Assembly (NCBI GenBank): GCA_900316265.1
Contig: ONCH01000002.1
Span: 54,989-118,988, forward strand
Direction: 5' to 3'
Length of the DNA stretch: 64,000 nt
Source of the DNA: an uncultured Prevotellaceae bacterium
GTDB lineage: Bacteria; Bacteroidota; Bacteroidia; Bacteroidales; Bacteroidaceae
Part shown: in pieces, positions 1 to 7,300 of the stretch
Layout: each line of letters opens with the position of its first letter
Position numbering within the stretch: position 1 is the first letter of the stretch
Notes under the pieces: generated by a model
Database searches by the model: none
What the model was told of the DNA's origin: nothing
The model's input: only the letters and a program-made list of their open reading frames with translations
Made by a program: the position numbers and the translations under genes

Positions 1-1
1 T

Positions 2-193
2 TTCGTGCCACGTACGGACATCGCTACCTTCTATTACAGTCTCGATGGTGAGAACTGGCAGAAGATGGGTAACGACTATCGCATGCGCTTCGACTGGCAA
101 CGCTTCTTCATGGGTTCGAAGTATGCCCTCTTTAACTTCGCTACCCAGAAAGTTGGAGGCTATGTTGACGTCGATTCATTTACAATAAAATAA
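2..193 (+). CDS. C-terminal end of a GH43-type glycoside hydrolase (cut by window edge)
   Basis: Only the last 63 codons are present; the frame is open to the left edge. The piece has the all-beta pattern of the C-terminal sandwich domain of GH43 beta-xylosidase/arabinosidase-type enzymes (FYYSLDGENW, then FFMGSKYALFNFA, ending VDVDSFTIK). The end of the complete GH43 gene at 29629-31320 has the same layout (FAYSMDGKTF, WIGAKFGYVCV, LDIDWMRV). The catalytic five-blade propeller lies outside the window, so substrate cannot be judged. A hairpin terminator follows the stop codon. Confidence 0.6.
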   Translation, partial: FVPRTDIATFYYSLDGENWQKMGNDYRMRFDWQRFFMGSKYALFNFATQKVGGYVDVDSFTIK

Positions 194-218
194 CTAACTA
201 TTTAATCAACTTTTGACA

Positions 219-266
219 ACTCCACTTTGCAAATGTAAAAGTTCTGCAGAGTGGAGTGTCTTTTTT
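219..266 (+). terminator. Rho-independent terminator after the GH43 fragment
   Basis: A 13-base arm at 219-231 pairs with 245-257 (ACTCCACTtTGCA against TGCAgAGTGGAGT, one mismatch), followed by a run of six T at 261-266. Confidence 0.8.
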
Positions 267-333
267 GTGACATTATACAGCATATATACAAAAATGCGTG
301 TCAGTTTTACGCTTTTCTTCCCCATCTTTTTTG

Positions 334-341
334 TACCTTTG
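334..341 (+). promoter_or_regulatory. Bacteroidetes-type -7 box for the DASS transporter
   Basis: TACCTTTG matches the Bacteroidetes primary-sigma -7 consensus TAnnTTTG and lies 30 bases before the ATG at 372, just after the preceding terminator. A clear -33 TTTG was not identified. Confidence 0.7.
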
Positions 342-371
342 CACTCACAAAAATAATAACATAACCATACC

Positions 372-1877
372 ATGTTCAATAATTACAAAGGATTCCATCT
401 CGTTGATACGTATCACGCTATGCGCCATCAACGTAAATACCATCCTACCGATGGTACTAAACGCGTTGTCAAGATTGCCTTGGTAGCGCTTGTCACATTA
501 TTTCTCTGGAACATGCCGACAGAGTGGTTTGGCATCGAGAACCTCACTGTTGTCCAGCAGCGTATCATTGCCATCTTCGCCTTTGCCACGCTGATGTGGA
601 TTCTCGAAATCGTCAGTTCATGGGCCACGTCTATTGCTATCATGGTGCTCATGTTACTGTTCTGTACGGACAGTGGTATAGCGCCGATGGTCAATGAAGA
701 GGAAGTAGGCAAGCTGCTCTCATACAAGGGCGTGATGGCCTGCTTTGCAGACCCCGTTATCATGCTGTTCATTGGTGGTTTCGTGCTGGCTATTGCTGCT
801 ACGAAGACAGGTCTTGATGCACAGTTGGCTAAGGTGCTGCTGCGCCCCTTCGGTACGAAGAGTGAGATGGTGCTGCTCGGTTTTTTGCTCGTGACAGGTC
901 TGTTCTCGATGTTTGTGTCGAACACTGCCACTGCTGCTATGATGCTGACCTTCCTGACACCTGTATTCCGTCAGTTGCCCCCAGAGGGCAAGGGCCGTAT
1001 TGCACTGGCCATGTCTATCCCCGTTGCTGCCAACCTCGGTGGTATGGGTACGCCTATCGGTACACCTCCTAACAATATCGCACTGAAGTACCTCAACGAC
1101 CCTGAGGGTCTGAATATGGGTCTCGGCTTCGGTCAGTGGATGATGTTCATGTTCCCACTGGTTGTCCTGTTGCTGTTCATCAGCTGGCGCCTGCTGCTGA
1201 AGTTCTTCCCGTTCAGTCAGAAGACTGTCGAACTGAAGATTGACGGTGGCATGCAGAAGGGTTTCCAGTCTAAGGTGGTTATCTTCACTTTCATCCTCAC
1301 TGTAGCACTCTGGCTCTCTGACCGTTTCACCGGTATCAACGCCAATACGGTGGCTATGGTTCCGTTCTGTATCTTCGCCCTGACGGGTGTTATCAATAAG
1401 CGCGACCTGGAGCAGATCAACTGGAGTGTTATCTGGATGGTTGCCGGTGGTTTCGCCCTCGGTTACGGCCTGAATGCTTCTGGTCTGGCAGCCAACGCTG
1501 TAGAGAGCATCCCCTTCGGCGAGTTCTCACCACTGATTATCCTGTTCCTGGGTGGTGCTATCTGCTATGTGCTCTCGAACTTCATTTCGAACTCTGCTAC
1601 GGCAGCGCTGTTGATGCCTATCCTCGCTGTAGTTTGCGGTGCTATGGGCGACAAGCTGGATCCTATCGGTGGTACGGGTACCGTCCTCATCGGTGTAGCT
1701 ATCGCAGCATCGAGCGCCATGATTCTGCCTATCTCTACGCCCCCGAATGCACTGGCTTTCGCTACGGGTTATGTCAAGCAGAACGATATGGCTAAGATTG
1801 GTGTTATCATGGGTGTTATCTCCATGGTTCTTGGCTTCGGCCTCGTTTACCTCATGGGCACACTGAAACTGATCTAA
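372..1877 (+). CDS. DASS/SLC13-family sodium:dicarboxylate or anion symporter
   Basis: This 501-residue inner-membrane protein has about eleven to twelve hydrophobic segments. It carries the two SNT signatures of the divalent anion:sodium symporter family: SNTATAAMM near residue 184 and SNSATAALLMP near residue 407. Each is accompanied by a proline-glycine loop (GTPIGTPPNN near 227 and ISTPPNALAF near 458). Members import dicarboxylates, citrate or sulfate with sodium; the substrate cannot be read here, but a C4-dicarboxylate is common among family members of this size. The first about 35 residues are hydrophilic and cytoplasmic. The gene stands alone with its own promoter and terminator. Confidence 0.88.
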   Translation: MFNNYKGFHLVDTYHAMRHQRKYHPTDGTKRVVKIALVALVTLFLWNMPTEWFGIENLTVVQQRIIAIFAFATLMWILEIVSSWATSIAIMVLMLLFCTDSGIAPMVNEEEVGKLLSYKGVMACFADPVIMLFIGGFVLAIAATKTGLDAQLAKVLLRPFGTKSEMVLLGFLLVTGLFSMFVSNTATAAMMLTFLTPVFRQLPPEGKGRIALAMSIPVAANLGGMGTPIGTPPNNIALKYLNDPEGLNMGLGFGQWMMFMFPLVVLLLFISWRLLLKFFPFSQKTVELKIDGGMQKGFQSKVVIFTFILTVALWLSDRFTGINANTVAMVPFCIFALTGVINKRDLEQINWSVIWMVAGGFALGYGLNASGLAANAVESIPFGEFSPLIILFLGGAICYVLSNFISNSATAALLMPILAVVCGAMGDKLDPIGGTGTVLIGVAIAASSAMILPISTPPNALAFATGYVKQNDMAKIGVIMGVISMVLGFGLVYLMGTLKLI

Positions 1878-1896
1878 TTCTTATAGATAAAATAGT

Positions 1897-1934
1897 GAGG
1901 CCACCAATAAATTTTGGTGGTCTCATAATTTTTT
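1897..1934 (+). terminator. Terminator of the DASS gene
   Basis: An 11-bp stem (1897-1907 with 1914-1924, one G:T pair) is followed by a T-rich run at 1928-1934. Confidence 0.8.
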
Positions 1935-1956
1935 CCTAACTTCTCCGTTATTATTG

Positions 1957-2907
1957 ATGATGAAGAAAGGATTGTTGGCTATTGGCTGTTTGCTGTTTGC
2001 TGTTAGCATGCAGGCACAGGAGTCGCAGGAAGTGTATAGCTTTCTGCGTTTGCCCGTCTCTGCCCATGTCGCTGCATTGGGTGGCGACAATGTGTCGCTG
2101 ACCAACGACGATGCTACGGTTATCTTCCATAATCCTGCCCTCATCACCAATGTCTCCGACAAGACGCTGAACGCCAACTTTATGACCTATATGGAGGGTT
2201 GTACCACTGCCTCGGCTTCGTTTGTCAAGGCTTACAAGGAACGCGCTTCGTGGGGTATTAGCGGACAGTTCATGTCGTATGGAGAAATCAAGGAAACCAC
2301 CGCCAGCAACCAGCAGACGGGTACTTTTTCACCTAAGGATATAGCTTTGGCAGGCTCCTTTGCCTACCTGCTCTCCGACCGCATCAGTGGTGGTATTACT
2401 GGACGTCTTATCTCATCGACTATTGGCAGTTATTCGTCGGCAGCCGTTGCTATTGACTTGGGCCTGAACTATCAGGATGTAGAGCGCGGCTGGTCGGTGT
2501 CTGCTGTTGCCCGCAATTTGGGTGGTCAGATTAAAGCCTATGACGACGAGTTTGAGCGCATTCCTTTCGACTTGCTCGTGGGTGTCAGTCGCCAGTTGCC
2601 GAACTCACCGCTCACGCTGCATGCTACGTTGGCACGTCTGAACAACTGGGATCAGGCATTTATCAAACACCTTGCTGTGGGTGCAGACATCCATCTCGGT
2701 TCTTCCATCTTTATCTCTGGTGGCTATAACTTCCGTCGCAGCAGTGAGATGAAGATTTATGAAGGCGAAGATACGTCTTCTAATCATGGTGCTGGATTGT
2801 CGCTTGGTGGTGGTATCGAACTGGAGCGTTTTAAGTTGACGGTCGGCTACGCGAAATATCACGTCTCCGCCTCCTCTCTTCTCGTCAACCTCTCCTACGT
2901 CTTTTAG
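1957..2907 (+). CDS. porQ: PorQ-like type IX secretion outer-membrane protein
   Basis: The protein (about 316 residues) has a signal peptide ending near MQAQ. The mature part starts EVYSFLRLPVSAHVAALGG, the hallmark of PorV/PorQ-type FadL-like barrels, with NDDATVIFHNPALI shortly after. It ends in an aromatic-terminated strand (LLVNLSYVF), as in outer-membrane barrels. PorQ is an accessory component of the type IX secretion system that carries proteins with C-terminal sorting domains across the outer membrane. ATG codons at 1957 and 1960 are both possible; the upstream TTG is less likely. The signal-peptide codons sit in a period-7 repeat (1975-2002). The gene converges on the AraC-type gene with a 4-nt overlap. 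Confidence 0.78.
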   Translation: MMKKGLLAIGCLLFAVSMQAQESQEVYSFLRLPVSAHVAALGGDNVSLTNDDATVIFHNPALITNVSDKTLNANFMTYMEGCTTASASFVKAYKERASWGISGQFMSYGEIKETTASNQQTGTFSPKDIALAGSFAYLLSDRISGGITGRLISSTIGSYSSAAVAIDLGLNYQDVERGWSVSAVARNLGGQIKAYDDEFERIPFDLLVGVSRQLPNSPLTLHATLARLNNWDQAFIKHLAVGADIHLGSSIFISGGYNFRRSSEMKIYEGEDTSSNHGAGLSLGGGIELERFKLTVGYAKYHVSASSLLVNLSYVF

Positions 2908-4013
2908 TTATTTGCCTGGTATTTGGCTGGGGTAGTGCCGGTATATTGCTGAAACACCTGGTGGAAGTATTTGCGGTCGTTGAAGCCGCAGTAGTCAGCC
3001 ACGCTCTCTACTGACCAGTCGCGATGTTCTACCAGCACGCGCTGGGCTTCCTCAATGCGTAGCTTGGTGACCAGTCCTGCCAGCTTCCTGTATTCCGACT
3101 GCCTTAGCCACTCTTGCAACTGCTTCTGTGTCACACCCATCTGTCTTGCTACGATGCCCAGCGTCAGATTGTGTTCACGATAGTGAGCGTTGGAAATCCA
3201 TTCCTCGAGTTGAGAGTTGAAAGTTGAAAGTTGAGAGTTTTCTCCTTGAGTGGTATCGGAACTTCCCTCGCTTTTTGTGGAGAGGCCTTCCGCTTCCTCC
3301 ACGCGCTCCACATCCTTGCTGACGCCATAGGTGTAGAGGCTGATGGTAGAGTAGGAGATGGCGAAGAAGAAACCGATGGAGAACAGTACCAGCGGAGCAC
3401 CCTGCATGAAGATGACAATTGGCACGATGAAAGCCAGCAACGTCATGGTCTTCATGCTCAGTCCCATCCATCCGAACAGGTCGCGGCGACTGCGGTCGTA
3501 GTATTCGTTCACGGCCAGCTCCAGTTGCTTGTAGGACTTATACTGCATAGTGAAGATGTGACTCTGCATCAGCACGTAGAGCACTGAACTCACATATTCC
3601 GCTGTACGCAGGGCTGTCGACTCCTGTTGGAAGGGTATGCCGTCGAGCACCGTTACACCTATTAATAATATAGCAGACAGCGCACAGATGCTACTGCAAA
3701 TCAACCATTCCTTCCTGCTGATGTGTCCCTGTCGTTGCACGTAGAGGATAGCCATACCACAGAGCAGCGAGGCGGGTGTGAAGAACAGCAGGTTGCAGAG
3801 CACCGCCTGAGTGATTCCCATCTCTCGGAATCCGAACGTATGCTGCAATAGGAACTGCAGGGCGATGAGTCCTGTGCCGGCCGCCATGATCCAGCGCGCT
3901 TTGGCAAAGCTGCCCTGACGAGTGGAACGGCTGGGCACACACATCACGAGCATCACTGACAATACCAGCATTGTCAGCATACCGCTAATCTGCATCTCGC
4001 CTACTGTAATCAT
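2904..4013 (-). CDS. Membrane-anchored AraC-family transcriptional regulator
   Basis: The 369-residue protein has about six hydrophobic segments in residues 1-215, a linker, and a C-terminal AraC-type double helix-turn-helix at about 265-369. Recognisable pieces are LGIVARQMGVTQKQLQEWL, RIEEAQRVLVEH and CGFNDRKYFHQVFQQYTG. A DNA-binding domain on a polytopic membrane domain suggests signal sensing at the inner membrane; the ligand is unknown. The linker contains a heptamer tract (3209-3240) encoding SQLSTFNSQL, probably a late insertion. A minus-strand -7 box TAACTTTG lies at 4034-4041. The divergent neighbours from 4204 onward, preceded by a cluster of repeated sites, are plausible targets. 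Confidence 0.82.
   Translation of the reverse strand: MITVGEMQISGMLTMLVLSVMLVMCVPSRSTRQGSFAKARWIMAAGTGLIALQFLLQHTFGFREMGITQAVLCNLLFFTPASLLCGMAILYVQRQGHISRKEWLICSSICALSAILLIGVTVLDGIPFQQESTALRTAEYVSSVLYVLMQSHIFTMQYKSYKQLELAVNEYYDRSRRDLFGWMGLSMKTMTLLAFIVPIVIFMQGAPLVLFSIGFFFAISYSTISLYTYGVSKDVERVEEAEGLSTKSEGSSDTTQGENSQLSTFNSQLEEWISNAHYREHNLTLGIVARQMGVTQKQLQEWLRQSEYRKLAGLVTKLRIEEAQRVLVEHRDWSVESVADYCGFNDRKYFHQVFQQYTGTTPAKYQANN
3209..3240. repeat. Heptamer tract (GTTGARA)n inside the AraC-type gene
   Basis: Four consecutive 7-base units GTTGAGA/GTTGAAA/GTTGAAA/GTTGAGA plus a partial fifth. It encodes part of the linker between membrane and DNA-binding domains, a tolerant position. Confidence 0.85.
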
Positions 4014-4033
4014 TGCACGTTAGTTATTGGCCG

Positions 4034-4041
4034 CAAAGTTA
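4034..4041 (-). promoter_or_regulatory. -7 box for the AraC-type gene
   Basis: CAAAGTTA on the plus strand reads TAACTTTG on the minus strand, 20 bases upstream of the start codon at 4013. Confidence 0.6.
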
Positions 4042-4080
4042 CATATTTTCTACGAAATAACCGCCAAAAGGAGGCGCAAA

Positions 4081-4177
4081 TGTCAGAAAAACACGCTTTT
4101 TTGACACCTAACGGTTGTTTTTCAGACACCAATCTCATTTTTCAGACATCTTTTCCCCTCCTTTTTCCTTATTTTTG
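4081..4177 (+). promoter_or_regulatory. Cluster of repeated TTTTTCAGACA sites and a -7 box
   Basis: TTTTTCAGACAcC at 4118-4130 and TTTTTCAGACAtC at 4138-4150 are direct repeats exactly 20 bp apart. A related TTTTTTGACACC lies at 4097-4108 and an inverted copy TGTCAGAAAAA at 4081-4091. They sit directly upstream of a -7 box TATTTTTG (4170-4177) that would drive the small gene at 4204 and the large gene at 4357. The spacing of about two helical turns suggests a row of bound regulators; the divergent AraC-type protein is the obvious candidate. Confidence 0.6.
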
Positions 4178-4203
4178 CATAGCAAATTAATCATGTAAGA
4201 GTT

Positions 4204-4338
4204 ATGACTGAAGCCATCAATGAATTCCTAAAGCTCCCCCTGTGGGTCAGCATCCCCCTCTCGGCGGTTTACGTCGCACTGATGGGGTACATCATCTATA
4301 TTCTATGGCTTTATCGCCGAGAATATAAGACGAATTGA
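4204..4338 (+). CDS. 44-residue single-span membrane peptide
   Basis: A short frame beginning ATG ACT GAA encodes 44 residues: a short N-terminus, one hydrophobic span (about residues 16-37, SAVYVALMGYIIYILWLY) and a basic tail RREYKTN. It starts 27 bases after the -7 box and ends 18 bases before the large surface-protein gene, so it is probably cotranscribed with it. No family is recognised. The positive-inside tail argues that it is a real membrane peptide rather than a chance frame, but it could also be a translated leader. Confidence 0.5.
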   Translation: MTEAINEFLKLPLWVSIPLSAVYVALMGYIIYILWLYRREYKTN

Positions 4339-4356
4339 AAAAAATACGAATAAATA

Positions 4357-7300
4357 ATGAAACGATTAATGAACAAGCAACTTAACCTAGTCCTCGCCGT
4401 GGCGCTGACGATAGTGGCACTGGCGACGGGACAGACGGCGTGGGCCGAGAGTACGTGGACGGTCACGAACAACAACGGCAATAGCAACACGTTTACTATC
4501 AAGCGAAGCGAGACGGGCTACGTGCAGAAGGTGCTCTACCGCACCATCAGCCTCAGTGCTTATGCTGGCCAGCACTTCACCGCCAAATACGGTGAACTGG
4601 AATTCAAGGAAGACGAAGACACCAAGACCGTCACTGTCAATGAGCTGTCGCCTACCGGCGCTTACTTGTACTACACGAATGGAACGACAGTCAAGTACGG
4701 CTTCGAAGTGACTGACCGTGCCGGCTTCCGCTTAGACTATGCCGAGCGTAGCAAGACGTGGGGTACCAGCGTGCCTGCCAGCGGCATCTTTGATGAGAAG
4801 GAACTAAATATACATTCAAACCCCATCACCGTCACCGATGGCGGTTACGCTCAGGCTTATCATAGCGTGAATGTAGGTAATTATTATACCGCCGCGCCTA
4901 AATCCTACCTCACTGCTGTCGGCGCCCAACTGCGTATGACCGTTACCTTCGATGCCCGCGAGAAGGATGACGGCTATCAGTATATACAGATTTACGCTAA
5001 TACAACTGCCGATGCAGACCACACCGATACGGGAGCCAAGAATGGCAATCCTGGCACTATCAACTACTCCAAGTATATGGCTGGTTTCACCATCGACGGT
5101 AACGTGTCCAGCACCTATTACCCCTACACGTTTCCGCTAACTTCTAAGGGGAGCAATTGTGGTTATGTGGCTCATCCTTGGAGTGGCAACAGCAATGGCA
5201 ATCTTGAGCAGCAGTACTTCAATACCAACTGTCGTGCTACCGACGGCAGACTTATCATTCCTACCGAACTCACCAGTCTCTATGTCCGCTTCAACGCCAG
5301 CGGCAATAACAGCGATACGTGGTATGCTCAAAACGTCAAGGCCCATATCCAGGCCGTTGACGGCACCAACCCCACCAAAAGTGCGGTATCTGTTAACCCA
5401 GGCCGTCATGCCAAGGGCAATACCGTTTATGTGAGTGTGGCCTTCAGCGAGATTGTTACTAGCACCAACGCCACGCTTTCCACCTCTTGGGGCCCAATGA
5501 CCCTTGAGGCAGGTTCCGGCACCAACGTGCTGACTTTCAGCACTACCATTCCGCAGGATGCTACTGGTAACCTCAACATTACTGGTATCAGCGGCACCAT
5601 CAAGGACCTTGCAGGCAAAAGCCTGAGTGGTGGTGTTACTGCCAGTAATCTCTGCTCCCTCGATGCTGACTTCGCCTACGCCATCAATGACTTTCAGCAG
5701 GAAGACGGTAACTACCTTATTAAAACGCATGAAGACTTGATCGGTCTGGCCGGATTCGTGAACAGCGGCAACAAGTGCAAAAATCTCACCTTCCTGCAGG
5801 TGGCCGACATCGCTTTCCCCCACGCCACCAACTGGAACAGCAGCTCCAGCACCGAGAACAACTACATCGCCATTGGTACCTATGATAATCCCTTCTGTGG
5901 CACTTTCAGCGGTCAGGCTCACACCATCAGTGGCATACGTATCTATAAATCCAATACCTCCAATCTTGGTCTTTTTGGTGCGGTTATGGAAAACGGCACC
6001 GTCAAGCGTGTCAACCTCGTAGATGCCCGTATCACGGCCGGCCATTGTGCCGCTGGTATCGTAGGACGAACCTACATTGCCACCATTGAGGACTGCACTG
6101 TGGGTGACGACGTGTGCATCCATACCGCTCAGAGCGAAATCCAGAGCCACGGCGGCATTGTGGGTGCTAATCAAGGCGCCCCCGTGCGCCGATGCATCAG
6201 CCGCGCCACCCTCACTGTGGCCGACGGCCTGAACGGCTGCTATTGCTATGGAGGTATTGTTGGCAAGAACTGGAGCGACACCATCACCGACTGCATCGCT
6301 GAGGGCGTCGTCATCCCCGATGTCAACGGCCGCGGAGCTATCGTCGGTTACAAGGAAAACGTTGGAACACTCACCCGCAACTACTACCGCGGCTGCACCG
6401 TGGCGGGCGTGGCGAACGCCACCGGTGTAGGAAGGGGTAACGGCGAAAGTAGCAAGACCACTAGCGATGTGGACGGCGCCCGCGCCCTCTACGCCATCAC
6501 GCTTGGCACTAATGTTACCATCGACCGCACACCTGCTACCGACCCACTGCCTGGCACTAACAATATGACTTACGACAATGGTGCGGATATCAACGGTTTG
6601 GCTTATGCCTATGCTGGTGCGACGGTAACCCTCGGCTACAGCGGCAATAATATCGGTTACCACGTGGAATACAGCACCACAGCCGGTACCTTAGAGGGCA
6701 ATACGCTCACTATGCCCAGTGAGGATGTCACCGTTAGCGCCACCGTTTTTGCCAACACCTACACCGTGCACTTCAATAAGAACCACAACGATGCCGAGGG
6801 CACAATGGGCGACCAGACCCTCACCTACGACGTGGCGCAGACCCTCACCGCCAACACCTTCAAACGCGGGGGATACACCTTCAGCGGCTGGAACACCCAA
6901 ACCGATGGCAACGGCACCAGCTACACCGACGAGCAGGAGGTTTCTAACCTCACGGACGAAGATGGTGTCACCATCACTCTCTACGCCCAATGGACCCTCC
7001 GCAAGGACGCCGTGACGCTCTCTGTAGATCCTGACATCCCAGAGGGCACCGCAGGACACTACTATGTGACTTTCGGGCGCAATTCCTACGGTGACAAAGT
7101 GCTGCCGCTCTCCACCGACGACCTTGCGGCGGGGAAGAACGTTTTCAAGATATATGATGACGGCGGCAAGGATGGCAACCACTCCTCCGGCTGCCAAAGC
7201 AAGATGGTCATCTACGTCCCCAAGGGCTATATCATCCAAGTAGCTGGCACGGTGTGGACGGAATACTACCCTGAGTTGGTATTCTTGAGTGTGTTTGATA

